From: Candidatus Lindowbacteria bacterium RIFCSPLOWO2_12_FULL_62_27 | GTDB lineage: Bacteria; Lindowbacteria; 2-12-FULL-62-27 | Reading direction: 5' to 3' | Assembly (NCBI GenBank): GCA_001784175.1 | Contig: MFPR01000036.1 | Location: 1-42,745, forward strand | Length of the DNA: 42,745 bases | Shown: positions 17,045 to 25,545 of the stretch, one piece after another | How positions within the stretch are numbered: the stretch's first letter is position 1 | How the letters are laid out: each line of letters opens with the position of its first letter | Program-made: the position numbers and the translations under genes | Notes under the pieces: generated by a model | Seen by the model: the letters and a program-made list of their open reading frames with translations, nothing else | Database searches by the model: none | What the model was told of the DNA's origin: nothing

Positions 17045-17097
17045 CCTTTTCCACCTGATTGCGGGATAGATTGGGTCTGAGTTAACATAGGCGGATC

Positions 17098-18258
17098 ATG
17101 CGGCGCAAGACTCTGATCAAACTGTCGTTCGTCCTTGCCAGCGGCCTTTTGGGCCTGCTGGTTCTCGAAATTGCTGTGCGGATTGTCCATCCGCAATTTT
17201 TGGCGGTCAGCCAGCTCGCCGACCCGGTCCTTCTGTGGCGCCGCCGGCCGAACCTGGACATGCAGGTGCTCAATGCGGACGGCGAATGGTTCCTGTTCCA
17301 AACCAACTCGGACGGCTTCCGCGCGCGCGAGTTCAACGCGCTGCCGGAGGGTCGGCAGGTCCTGTTTTTCGGCGATTCGTTCATCGAGGGCGATTACGTT
17401 TCCGACACGTGTCTCTTCGTGAACCATGTCGAATCCTTCCTGCGCGAGGGAACCGGCGATCCTTACGTCTGCCTGAACCTCGGCACGGCCGGGTATGGTC
17501 TCGACCAGCAGACGCTCCTGTACAACCGCCTCCGGGGCAGGCTGCGGCCCAGCGTGGTCGTGCTCGCGTACGCGGGCGGGGCGGTCGAAAAGGTGGCGAC
17601 GCGCACGCTCTTTTCGCTGGACCCGCGAGGGGCGTTGATTTCCAACGTGAACGAATCCGCGGCGCCGCCGGTCTCGCAGAGGCTCTATTACGGCGCCAAG
17701 AATTTTTTCCTGCACGACCTGCATCTCTTCAGCGCGATCATCTGGCCGCTTTCCACGAACCCCGATTTCATCCGGCTCATGACGCGGCTGGGCCTGTTTC
17801 ACGTGGATCTGGCCGCCATCGGCGAATCCGGGCCGGCCTTCAGCTACCGCCACGAGCAGTACCGCCGGGAAGCGCCGCCGAGAATCAAGACGGCGTGGGA
17901 AAAATATTCAAAGGTTCTCGCCCTGATGGACGACCGGGTCCGCTCGGACGGCGCGCGGCTCATGATATTGTACATTCCGTCCGAGGAGGAAATGTATCCG
18001 GACAAGTGGGCGAAGTTTTCGTCCGAGGCGGCGCCGGGCGAATCGCCGCTGGATTCCGGGTTGGTCGAGCAGACGGTCCGCCGGATCGCCGAGTCGCGGC
18101 AGATTGCCTTTGTGTCCCTTCTGCCTGTTCTGCGCGCGGCGGCGCGTGAGGAGCGCCTCTATTATCCGAAGGACGGCCACTGGACGTGCAAGACCCAGCG
18201 GATGGCCGCCCGGGAATTTTCGGGGATGATGATCCCGCACCTGAGGAGGATGCCGTGA
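17098..18258 (+). CDS. Second SGNH/GDSL-type secreted protein
   Basis: This 386-residue protein has an N-terminal membrane anchor or uncleaved signal (about residues 7-28). An SGNH domain follows, with block I FFGDSFIEGDYV (Ser nucleophile), an LGTAGYGLDQQ block with Gly and an Asn-like region, and block V YYPKDGHWTCKTQ (Asp and His). It resembles the SGNH proteins encoded with cell-surface glycan acylation systems. It is transcribed away from the MBOAT cassette but shares its 53-base intergenic region, so the two could be controlled together. Its stop overlaps the next gene's GTG start (GTGA). The pairing of two different SGNH proteins suggests transferase and esterase roles, which is inference. 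Confidence 0.83.
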   Translation: MRRKTLIKLSFVLASGLLGLLVLEIAVRIVHPQFLAVSQLADPVLLWRRRPNLDMQVLNADGEWFLFQTNSDGFRAREFNALPEGRQVLFFGDSFIEGDYVSDTCLFVNHVESFLREGTGDPYVCLNLGTAGYGLDQQTLLYNRLRGRLRPSVVVLAYAGGAVEKVATRTLFSLDPRGALISNVNESAAPPVSQRLYYGAKNFFLHDLHLFSAIIWPLSTNPDFIRLMTRLGLFHVDLAAIGESGPAFSYRHEQYRREAPPRIKTAWEKYSKVLALMDDRVRSDGARLMILYIPSEEEMYPDKWAKFSSEAAPGESPLDSGLVEQTVRRIAESRQIAFVSLLPVLRAAAREERLYYPKDGHWTCKTQRMAAREFSGMMIPHLRRMP

Positions 18259-19589
18259 AGCGGTTGTTTCTCAATCGATCCATGCTGTTTTTCTGTATCG
18301 CCCTTCTGTACAGGCTCGGCATCTATTTCCTGGGCCCGCAGATCCAGGGCTTCACGCAGGACAGTTTCTACTACGTGCCGGTGGCCCGGGAGATCGCCGC
18401 CGGCCACGGGATTCAGTACGTCTGGAAATGGTCGGAGATCTATTCGTTCGGCTGGGGCGACCAGTGGGGTGGTCAGGACCCGGAGGAAATCCGGCTGGCG
18501 AAGGCCGGCCATCCGGCGTTCAAAATGGTGCCCGAAGGCGTGGCGTGCAAGCTCCTCTTGCAGGACCCCGGATACAGCTTCTTCCTCGCGTTCTGGCACA
18601 TCGTCGGACTCTCGCATCCGACGGCCATCGTTGTGATCCAGTGCCTCCTGGCCGCGCTCCTGGCGCCGGCCATCTACACTTACGTGCTGCGCCGCGCGCC
18701 GCCGTCCTGCGCCGCCGCCGCGGCCCTCCTCTATGCCCTCGACCCGATCGCGTCCTCCACGTGCTTTTTCATGCTGCGCGAGGTGTTCGTCATGCTGGTG
18801 GTGACGACGGCGGTGTTCGCGCTGGACATGACCCATCGCGCGGCGCCGCTCGTGAAGGGGTTTTTGCTGGGCTGGGGGACCGTGTCGTTCGCGCTTCTGG
18901 GACTGTGGTCCAACCTCCTGTGGGTCTGGGACCGATGGCTCTCGCCGCGCCGCAGGGCCGTGACGATCTCGGTCGTCCTCGTGGCGTGGGCGGTCTTCGG
19001 CGCGTGGGCCGCGCGGAACATCCTCCTGTCGGACGGCAACTACGCGTTCCGGCGGCACCAGACGGCGCTGCTCATGTATTTCACGGCGCTCTACGATTTC
19101 CCGGGCCTGCCGAACGTGTACGACGAGGATTTCAAGAAAGTGTGGGTGGAGGCGAGCGCGAAAGCCGAATACGGATTCACCGTCGAGCAGCGCCGGATGG
19201 AGGCGTCGTTCGTCCGGATGACGTGGGAGGTGTTCAAAGCCGACCCGCCGAAGGTCGCGTGGCGGTTCGTGAAATGCAATTTCTGGTTCTGGCACGAAGT
19301 GCCGGGCGCGATGGAGATTTTGAAGAACAAACCGGTGATTCATATCGTCCTTCGAACGTTCCATGACGCGCAGGTGATCTTCTTTCTTCTGGGCATCGCG
19401 ATCCTGATCCGGACCGGCACGGCATCCTCGTTCCGGTTCGTGTGGGGCACCGTCGCCTATGTGGCCATTTTCATTTTTCCGTTCATGCCGATCCCGCGGT
19501 ACTACACGCCGTTTTTGCCTTTGATCGACATCGTGGCCGCCTACGGGGCGGTCCAGGTGTGTCAGAGAGTGTTCAGTGGTAAAAGGTAA
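18255..19589 (+). CDS. Polytopic glycosyltransferase-like membrane protein (GT39/ArnT type)
   Basis: This 444-residue protein has about ten hydrophobic segments. The first periplasmic loop carries QDSFYYVPVAREIAAGHG and later LLQDPGYSFFLAFW, the pattern of polyprenyl-phosphate-sugar-dependent glycosyltransferases such as ArnT and GT39 enzymes. The C-terminus RYYTPFLPLIDIVAAYGA also fits that superfamily. The start is GTG 18255, overlapping the preceding stop, with GAGGAGG at ideal distance; no ATG near the N-terminus gives the expected first helix. It probably transfers a sugar from a lipid carrier on the periplasmic side of the inner membrane. Donor and acceptor are unknown. Confidence 0.75.
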   Translation: MKRLFLNRSMLFFCIALLYRLGIYFLGPQIQGFTQDSFYYVPVAREIAAGHGIQYVWKWSEIYSFGWGDQWGGQDPEEIRLAKAGHPAFKMVPEGVACKLLLQDPGYSFFLAFWHIVGLSHPTAIVVIQCLLAALLAPAIYTYVLRRAPPSCAAAAALLYALDPIASSTCFFMLREVFVMLVVTTAVFALDMTHRAAPLVKGFLLGWGTVSFALLGLWSNLLWVWDRWLSPRRRAVTISVVLVAWAVFGAWAARNILLSDGNYAFRRHQTALLMYFTALYDFPGLPNVYDEDFKKVWVEASAKAEYGFTVEQRRMEASFVRMTWEVFKADPPKVAWRFVKCNFWFWHEVPGAMEILKNKPVIHIVLRTFHDAQVIFFLLGIAILIRTGTASSFRFVWGTVAYVAIFIFPFMPIPRYYTPFLPLIDIVAAYGAVQVCQRVFSGKR

Positions 19590-19631
19590 AGTTAAGCGGC
19601 GGGTTTGAATGCCCTAAAAGTAATGGGTTGT

Positions 19632-19706
19632 GTCAGGGGTCAGGGTGGTCAGGGTAGGTCAGGGTGGTCAGGGTAGGTCAGGGAGGTCAGGGGTCAGGGT
19701 GTCAGG
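19632..19706. repeat. Tandem GGTCAGGGT array beside the transposase element
   Basis: TCAGGG occurs eight times in about 70 bases, followed by one TCAGGT that runs into the element's end. A longer unit, GGTCAGGGTGGTCAGGGTA (19 bases), is repeated twice without change at 19638-19656 and 19657-19675, then partly again. The array abuts and slightly overlaps the left inverted repeat of the RAYT element. It is too short and unspaced to be a CRISPR. Slippage or REP-type activity may have generated it. Confidence 0.8.
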
Positions 19707-20756
19707 TTGACACATTTACACATTTGTTCCAGACTTGGTCGGTTGAATCTTGGCTTTGATGGATCGCACATTATTCAAAACCCATTTCAGTTTCAGACGG
19801 TCCGAGCGGATGCGACGAATGGCCATACTGACAACCGTGTGCCTCGAAAGTTTTCGGCGGCGACGGATTCCTTCGTAGGTCATTTGTGACAGTTCCCTGT
19901 AACACCACCAGCGGAAATGTTCCTTGATCCGCTCTCCGTCCCTCCACGTCCTTCCGCCGGCCCACCCGGAAATATTTCCGGCTGCTATCCACCTGTCTAT
20001 ATCGTCGGCGTCATACAGCTCCGGCCGCCAGTCCAATCGCCGCGCCTCCTGCGGAGGTCTTCGTTCCGATTTCCTGCGGTTCACCCGTCTCAATATCTCG
20101 CGCCTGGAGTCGACTCCCATTAGAAATTGACTGCCATCCGCGCACACGGTCGCCCGGTTCCCTTCCACATCCAACCCGTTCAGCCAATCCACAAATCCCG
20201 CGCGGGACCTCCCCAAATCCGGATATTCCGCAAGCAATGTCTTGATATCCAGGAGCGACCTTTTCCGTACTTTGATGCGTGCAGACAGCGAACTCCACTT
20301 GTAGTCATCACACCACTTCACCATACCCGCCCTGACGGGATTCAACAAAACGTAGGCAATCACCGCGTAAAAATAGTCTTCCCCGTCAATCAGTTTCGAC
20401 CGATGGCGTCCCTGAAATAAATGCCCCACCCTATTCAAACGCCGGTTCATTTCCCTGGCAAAATTGGTTGAATACTTCTGAAGAAATGTCGATAGATTCG
20501 CACGACGGGTATGAACAACCGCATGAAAATGATTGGGCATACAACAGAACACCAGAATGCGGACACCCAGCCTGTCCGCAGCATCCGAGAGGTGATGCAG
20601 AAATAATTCGACATCGGCATCGCGCCGGAAAAACTTCTGCCCCCCAACGAACCGGTTCATCACATGATATATCCCGTCGGTTACCTCAATTCGGCGCGGC
20701 CTGACCATGAGATTTCATAATATCAGTATTTGTGTAAATGTGTCAACCTGACACCC
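19697..20756. mobile_element. RAYT element bounded by perfect 26-bp inverted repeats
   Basis: The same 26 bases occur at 19697-19722 and, inverted, at 20731-20756, with no mismatch. They begin GGGTGTCAGG, continue TTGACACATT and end TACACA. Each copy can fold a small hairpin, GTGTCA-GGT-TGACAC. The transposase gene lies between them, and its stop codon falls inside the left repeat. Tyrosine HUH transposases recognise hairpins at element ends, so the arrangement suggests an element that moves or once moved as a unit. No target-site duplication is evident, which fits HUH chemistry. Confidence 0.75.
19716..20708 (-). CDS. REP-associated tyrosine transposase (RAYT, Y1 family)
   Basis: This is a 330-residue single-strand DNA transposase of the IS200-like Y1 superfamily. 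It has the HUH motif His60-Phe-His62 in MPNHFHAVV and a candidate nucleophile Tyr79 in FLQKYSTNFAREMNRR. The family's GHLFQGRHRSKLI and YVLLNPVRAGMV stretches are also present. The C-terminal 150 residues, as in long RAYT variants, are basic and may bind DNA (WAGGRTWRDGERIKEHF, SRHTVVSMAIRRIRSDR). RAYTs are thought to mobilise REP palindromes. The gene looks intact. Its stop codon is embedded in the left inverted repeat and its start lies 22 bases inside the right one. Confidence 0.92.
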   Translation of the reverse strand: MVRPRRIEVTDGIYHVMNRFVGGQKFFRRDADVELFLHHLSDAADRLGVRILVFCCMPNHFHAVVHTRRANLSTFLQKYSTNFAREMNRRLNRVGHLFQGRHRSKLIDGEDYFYAVIAYVLLNPVRAGMVKWCDDYKWSSLSARIKVRKRSLLDIKTLLAEYPDLGRSRAGFVDWLNGLDVEGNRATVCADGSQFLMGVDSRREILRRVNRRKSERRPPQEARRLDWRPELYDADDIDRWIAAGNISGWAGGRTWRDGERIKEHFRWWCYRELSQMTYEGIRRRRKLSRHTVVSMAIRRIRSDRLKLKWVLNNVRSIKAKIQPTKSGTNV

Positions 20757-20893
20757 GGACACCCCGACCGGGATTGGTCTTGCAACCGGAAACCAAGACC
20801 GGCCTTATATGCGCTTTCGGGTCCAAACCTCAACAAGTAAACGGGTCGAGAGCAGTACCGCTTCCGGGTTCGGAAAAAATCGGCGTGGGCCTC

Positions 20894-20931
20894 TTGACAA
20901 TATGCCAGTACTGGCATATAATCACTGGCAT
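20894..20931 (+). promoter_or_regulatory. Consensus promoter with 18-bp palindromic operator; probable leaderless start
   Basis: TTGACA (20894-20899) and TATAAT (20917-20922) match consensus perfectly with a 17-base spacer. The spacer is filled by a perfect 18-bp palindrome, TATGCCAGTACTGGCATA (20901-20918). An extra half-site ACTGGCAT lies at 20924-20931 across the start codon. Transcription should begin near 20928-20930, which is the ATG itself (20930), so the mRNA is probably leaderless. MerR-family proteins usually bind between the -35 and -10 boxes, so autoregulation by the encoded MerR protein is likely. Confidence 0.8.
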
Positions 20932-21442
20932 GAAACGAGAGCCGCGCGTTGCCACGAAGCGATTGTCTGTTGCCGATCTGCAGGTTCGTACCGGGCTCCG
21001 GCGGCGCACCATTCGGTTTTACATCGAGCGAGGGCTTGTTCCACACGCCGAAGGATCGGGGCGCGGGGGGTATTACACGGAACAGCATGCGTTGGTCCTG
21101 CGGCGCGCTCAGAAACTTCTCGATGACGGCCTCACCATCGAATTGGCCCGGCAGGTTCTTCAAGGACAGTTGAGCCTCCGCGAAGCGCGCCGGCGGATGC
21201 CGCCGCAGGCCGCGGGGCTTCTACACGAGACCGGCCGGTTCGGCATGCCGCCTCTATTTCGGACTGAGGCCGTCGATGCGTCGGCTGGAACGACCGGAGT
21301 TCAGAGAGTCGATGTGTGGAACCTTGCGCCCGGCATTGCCCTTACGGTCCAGTCCGGCCGGAGTCTCACCGTTGGGGGCCGGAACAAGATATGCGGTGCG
21401 GCGCGCGCGTGTCTCGCACCCTACATTTCAAAAATCCCATGA
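20930..21442 (+). CDS. MerR-family transcriptional regulator
   Basis: This is a 170-residue regulator. Residues about 11-80 form a winged HTH (LSVADLQVRTGLRRRTIRFYIERGLVP, then GRGGYYTEQHALVLRRAQKLLDDGLTIELARQVL) of the MerR type. Unlike metal sensors it lacks a C-terminal cysteine cluster apart from two late Cys. The C-terminal 60 residues (VDVWNLAPGIALTVQSG) look like a small beta domain that could sense a ligand or contact a partner. No upstream ribosome binding site is possible because the predicted transcript starts at the ATG. Its stop overlaps an in-frame ATG of the downstream VIT/VWA gene, so the two probably form one operon and one system. Confidence 0.85.
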   Translation: MKREPRVATKRLSVADLQVRTGLRRRTIRFYIERGLVPHAEGSGRGGYYTEQHALVLRRAQKLLDDGLTIELARQVLQGQLSLREARRRMPPQAAGLLHETGRFGMPPLFRTEAVDASAGTTGVQRVDVWNLAPGIALTVQSGRSLTVGGRNKICGAARACLAPYISKIP

Positions 21443-21465
21443 GGACAAAAAAAAGGAGTGGACAA

Positions 21466-23952
21466 ATGCCTGCCGCAACCGCCCATGCGCCCGACGCGGG
21501 ACTCATTCTCATCAAGGGGGAGGGTCTCCCCGCCAAACGCAAAAACTCCCCGGTTCCCCTGCTTGGGGTATCGATGGAATCCGAAGTTCTCGAATCCGGA
21601 GTTCGAACGACGGTCCGGCAGCGATACCGCAATGCCGAGACCGTTGCGATCGAAACCATGTACAAGTTCCCTCTGCCGCCGGATGCCGCCGTGTGCGGGT
21701 TCGAGGTGATGCTGGGCGGCAGGATCGTGCGCGGCGAAGTCGAGGAACGCGAGAAGGCCTTCGAGCGCTACGACGACGCGATGGCCGCCGGAGATTTTAC
21801 GGCGCTGGTGGACCAGGAAAGGCCGAATGTCTTCACGGCGTCCGTCGGCAATTTGTTGCCGGGCGAAGAGACCGTGGTGATCCTGCGGTATGTCACGCCG
21901 GTTCGGTGGGAAGATGAGCGAATCCGCGTGCAGATTCCCACCTGCGTCACGCCGCGGTACATTCCGAAGGACGAAGACCGGGACGGCTTCGAGGCCGGCC
22001 GCGTCACGCCGGAGTACGAGGACGAAGTCCCTTTCGGATTGAACCTTAAAATCACCGCCACCCTCGCTTCGAAAATCATCAGCGCCGAGTCGCCGTCCCA
22101 CGAGTTCGACGTGAAGACGCAGGGCTGCTCGCTTACGGCGACACTGCGTCAGGACAAGAATGGCCGCGAGGCCGCGCTCGACCGCGACGTCGTCCTGCTC
22201 ATCGCCGTGGCAAATCCTCACGAACCCGCGGCCTTCGTCGGAGCGACGCCCCGGAAAGACGCGGTTGTCACCGTCCGATTCATGCCCGAGTTCGACCCGA
22301 GCGACTATGAGGGTTCCGACATCCTCTTCGTGCTCGACCGATCCGGATCCATGTCAGGGGACTCGATCCGGCAGGCGCGGAATGCTCTTGAAATCTGCAT
22401 CCGGACTCTTCACGAGAAGGATCGGTTCAACATCCTGCGATTCGACGATGGCTTTTCCGTCCGGCGGGATACGGAAGCGTCTGATGTTCTCTTCCCGGGC
22501 GGCTTGAGGCCCTATGACCAGTCTGCGTTGGATGAAGCCGTACGGTGGATCCGCGCCACTCAATCAAGCGGAGGCACCGAGATCATGCCCCCTCTGAAGT
22601 ACGCGGTGGAGCAGGCGCGCACGGCCGGCACGGGTGGCCGCAAGACGCAGATGGTTCTTCTGACCGACGCCGAAGTCTCGAACGACCGTGAAGTCGTGAA
22701 GTTCCTGGAGGAGAACTCTGATGTGGTCCGCGTTTTCGCATTCGGGATTGGCGCGGCCTGCAACTCGTTTCTGATCGAGGCCGCCGCCAAGGCCACCGAC
22801 GGAATGGCCGAATATATCTACCCGGGCGAAAAAATTGAGCCGAAGGTTCTCCGGCAATTCAGCCGGATCGGAACGCCGGGCATGAAGGACGTTCACATCG
22901 AATGGGGCGCGAAGGCCGCGGACCAGGCGCCCGGCCGGGTTCCACCCGTCTTCGACAGCGATCCGCTTGTGGTGTCGGCCCGCGTTCCGGCCGGCCACCG
23001 GCTTCCCCGGCATGTCACCCTTTCCGCGCGCATAGGTCAAGAAAAAGTCACGTGGACGGTCGCGTTGTCTCAGCCGCAGGATGCCGGCGATCTTCCCGCC
23101 GTCCTCTGGGTCCGCGCGCGGCTGCGGGAACTCGAAGGACATAGCACCCTGGGATCGGCGCAAACCGGACGCGGAGCGAAGACGCGGCACAACCGCCTGG
23201 TCAAACTTTCCAAGGAGTACGGTGTGCTGTGCAGTGCGACGAGCATGGTGGCAGTTGAGGTCCGGCCGGAGGGAGAGAAGGCGGCGGGTCAGGCGGAACT
23301 GAGAAAGGTGCCCGTCGCGATCGCCGCCGGTTGGCATGGCCGCGGTTCGGTGATGAAGCGTGCCGGGATTGTCGCCGCGGCAAGTATGGTCAGCCTCCCC
23401 TCCCCCATGGCACGAATGAATATCGCCGGATATCCATCCTCCCGCGCGCTCCGCGCAAGGGCGTCCGACGTGGACACGGATGACGCATGCCTCGTCATGG
23501 GCAGCGCCGAGTACACAGAGGCGAGCATGCCTGACGCGGACACGGAATCCATCGAGATACCACCCGCCGGAGCCGCCACTGTCCGAGATTTCATGCTGGC
23601 TCTCGCGATGACTCAGCAAGCTGACGGCTCATTCCCGCTCGGGCCAATCCTCGCTGAGGCCCTCGGCGGCGCCGATCTGAATGAACTCGCCGCGCGATCC
23701 AGCGCCCTCACGTTCAAGCCGGGCCGCGAGCACGATGGCGCCGACCTCGCGGCTCTTCTTTCCACGGCCATCGCCGTGCAAGTTCTTCGGGAGGACGCAA
23801 GCGGCACCTGGCGGCGCAATATCGACAAGGCGGAGCGATGGCTGGGCAAGTTCGGCTGGGCCAGCGATCTACTCCTGGACGGCGCTCCCCTTCGCGAAGC
23901 CGCGGTCGGCATCCTGCGAACTATTCGGCGTGCGCCGCACGGTCAGGCGTAG
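21466..23952 (+). CDS. VIT and von Willebrand factor A domain protein
   Basis: This is an 828-residue protein without a signal peptide. Residues about 15-150 form a VIT domain (TMYKFPLPPDAAVCGFEV, NVFTASVGNLLPGEETVVI). Residues about 283-460 form a VWA domain with an intact MIDAS metal site, Asp291, Ser293 and Ser295 in DRSGSMSG. The region after about 700 is helical (FMLALAMTQQADGSF) and resembles the C-terminus of inter-alpha-trypsin-inhibitor-like and VWA5-type proteins. AAGGAG lies 7 bases before ATG 21466; ATG 21439 in the same frame overlaps the MerR stop but lacks such a site. A cytoplasmic metal-dependent protein-binding role is likely; the partner is unknown. Confidence 0.88.
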   Translation: MPAATAHAPDAGLILIKGEGLPAKRKNSPVPLLGVSMESEVLESGVRTTVRQRYRNAETVAIETMYKFPLPPDAAVCGFEVMLGGRIVRGEVEEREKAFERYDDAMAAGDFTALVDQERPNVFTASVGNLLPGEETVVILRYVTPVRWEDERIRVQIPTCVTPRYIPKDEDRDGFEAGRVTPEYEDEVPFGLNLKITATLASKIISAESPSHEFDVKTQGCSLTATLRQDKNGREAALDRDVVLLIAVANPHEPAAFVGATPRKDAVVTVRFMPEFDPSDYEGSDILFVLDRSGSMSGDSIRQARNALEICIRTLHEKDRFNILRFDDGFSVRRDTEASDVLFPGGLRPYDQSALDEAVRWIRATQSSGGTEIMPPLKYAVEQARTAGTGGRKTQMVLLTDAEVSNDREVVKFLEENSDVVRVFAFGIGAACNSFLIEAAAKATDGMAEYIYPGEKIEPKVLRQFSRIGTPGMKDVHIEWGAKAADQAPGRVPPVFDSDPLVVSARVPAGHRLPRHVTLSARIGQEKVTWTVALSQPQDAGDLPAVLWVRARLRELEGHSTLGSAQTGRGAKTRHNRLVKLSKEYGVLCSATSMVAVEVRPEGEKAAGQAELRKVPVAIAAGWHGRGSVMKRAGIVAAASMVSLPSPMARMNIAGYPSSRALRARASDVDTDDACLVMGSAEYTEASMPDADTESIEIPPAGAATVRDFMLALAMTQQADGSFPLGPILAEALGGADLNELAARSSALTFKPGREHDGADLAALLSTAIAVQVLREDASGTWRRNIDKAERWLGKFGWASDLLLDGAPLREAAVGILRTIRRAPHGQA

Positions 23953-23985
23953 GTTTGCGGGCGGTCCAGCTGTATCGGAGACTGT

Positions 23986-25476
23986 TTAGTTCGGTAGGGC
24001 GGTCGCCGGAACGGCCGGCGCCGGGCGCAGCGCGTTCGTGACTTTTTGTCGGATGAATTTCCTCGCGTACCGTGCCGCGCGCCTGGGGTCCTTGAGGGCG
24101 CGGCCGATGTTGGCGCGGGAGAAGAAATCCTTGAAGCGCAGCCGCCGGGCGTTTATCTCCGCGCGTTTTTCCTCGTAGATCGCCTGCCGCCGCCGGATTT
24201 CCCGGGCGCAGTCTTCGAAGATTTCGCGGAAGATCCGCCGCGGCACGCGGTCGGTCATGAGGACGTAGCCTTCGTCGTTTTCCGGGAACCAGGAGTCGGT
24301 CCGGAGCGTCAGGTCTTCCCAGCGTTCCATGTGATTGACGACGAGTCCCTTTTTTAGGCCGATTTCCCAGAAGGGCGTCCCGGGCAGCGGCGTGCAAACC
24401 GCGATGCCGCCCTTGTCGTAGTTGGCGGTCTTGATGAAATGCAGCGTCTCCATCATCTGTTGTTCCGTCTCGTCGGGCAGGCCGAGCATGAAGGAGCCGT
24501 GGGCCTGGATGCCGTATTTGTTGCAGAGTTCAATTGCCTTGTAGTTGGTCGCGAGGCCCGTCCATTTGCCTTTCAGCCACTGGATCAGCTCGTTGTTGCC
24601 GGACTCGAATCCGAACGAGATGCCGTCCATGTTCATTTTCTTGAGCGCGCCGCAGATCGGCTCGATGATCATGTTCGCCGTCGAGTCGGCCCAGAACGAC
24701 ACCCGCTGCGGGATGCCGGCGCCGGCCAGCAGGTCGGCGATGACGTTCATCCGCTCCTTTTTGGCGGCGAAGAGGTCGTCGAAAATCAAAATGCTTTTCG
24801 TGGACGGGTCGATCTCGAGGATCGACTGGACCTCCGACAGGACCCGCTCGGGCGTGAAGAACCGGATCGTCTCCCAGAACGCCGCCGACGAGCAGAACTT
24901 GCAGCGGTAGGAACAGCCGCGCGCCGTGAACATGAGCTGCGGCCCCGGCGGAAAGAGGTCGCGGGCCGGAAAGGGGATTTCGTCGAGGTTCTCGATGGAC
25001 GGCCTCGGCGCCGTCACCTTGACGCGCCCCTCGGCGCGATCCCAGTAGCTGATGCCGAGGATCTTCTGGAGACTCGCCGGCTTGAACGCGCCGTCCTCCC
25101 GCCAGGCCTTGACGACCTCGTAAAATCCGAGTTCGCCTTCGCGCAGGACCGCGACGTCCGCGCCGGAGGGCAGATTGTCCGGGATGCAGGAGATGTGCTC
25201 TCCGCCGACCACGATCGGGATCCCCAGCTTCTCTTTGACCTCCTTCGCAATGTTCCGCGCCATGTCGAAATTCTGGGTCACGCTGGTGATGGCCAGCATA
25301 TCCGGCTTGACGGCCAGAACGTCCTTCGCCTCCCACTGGTTGCGCACCACAAACTCGACGTCGGGCATGCGCTGCCGTAGGTACGCGGCGCAATACGCGA
25401 CCCCGAGCGGCGGATACCCGGTTTCGTAGGAGAGATTTTTTGAAGGCTTCACAGCTTGCAGTATGTAGATTTTCAT
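23986..25476 (-). CDS. B12-binding-domain radical SAM protein
   Basis: This is a 496-residue enzyme. Residues about 1-140 are a cobalamin-binding-like Rossmann domain (YPPLGVAYCAAYLR, IPIVVGGEHISCIPD). The radical SAM cluster follows, with Cys188, Cys192 and Cys195 in CSYRCKFC. It has the SFGFESGNN and LPDETEQQMMETLHFIK elements of this group, which includes hopanoid, lipid and tetrapyrrole-modifying enzymes. The C-terminus is long, basic and helical. AAAGGACGG stands before ATG 25476. It has its own promoter in the gap after pelG, so it may not belong to the pel operon. The substrate is unknown; no methyl donor or carrier gene is adjacent. Confidence 0.85.
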   Translation of the reverse strand: MKIYILQAVKPSKNLSYETGYPPLGVAYCAAYLRQRMPDVEFVVRNQWEAKDVLAVKPDMLAITSVTQNFDMARNIAKEVKEKLGIPIVVGGEHISCIPDNLPSGADVAVLREGELGFYEVVKAWREDGAFKPASLQKILGISYWDRAEGRVKVTAPRPSIENLDEIPFPARDLFPPGPQLMFTARGCSYRCKFCSSAAFWETIRFFTPERVLSEVQSILEIDPSTKSILIFDDLFAAKKERMNVIADLLAGAGIPQRVSFWADSTANMIIEPICGALKKMNMDGISFGFESGNNELIQWLKGKWTGLATNYKAIELCNKYGIQAHGSFMLGLPDETEQQMMETLHFIKTANYDKGGIAVCTPLPGTPFWEIGLKKGLVVNHMERWEDLTLRTDSWFPENDEGYVLMTDRVPRRIFREIFEDCAREIRRRQAIYEEKRAEINARRLRFKDFFSRANIGRALKDPRRAARYARKFIRQKVTNALRPAPAVPATALPN

Positions 25477-25503
25477 CCCATCCGTCCTTTTGGCTTTGGT
25501 CTA

Positions 25504-25532
25504 ATTATGTCAGCGGGGTGGATCGAAGTCAA
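25504..25532 (-). promoter_or_regulatory. Promoter of the radical SAM gene between pelG and it
   Basis: Read on the minus strand, TTGACT (25532-25527), a 17-base spacer and CATAAT (25509-25504) form a strong sigma-70-type promoter 28 bases before the radical SAM start. A small hairpin, AGCC-CTGC-GGCT followed by TTCTT, overlaps the pelG stop and the -35 box and may weakly end pel transcription. Confidence 0.55.
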
Positions 25533-25545
25533 GAAAGCCGCAGGG

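Noticed and set aside
19632-19706. CRISPR array
   Set aside because: The units are 8-10 bases long with no spacers of constant length, and there is no cas gene in the window.
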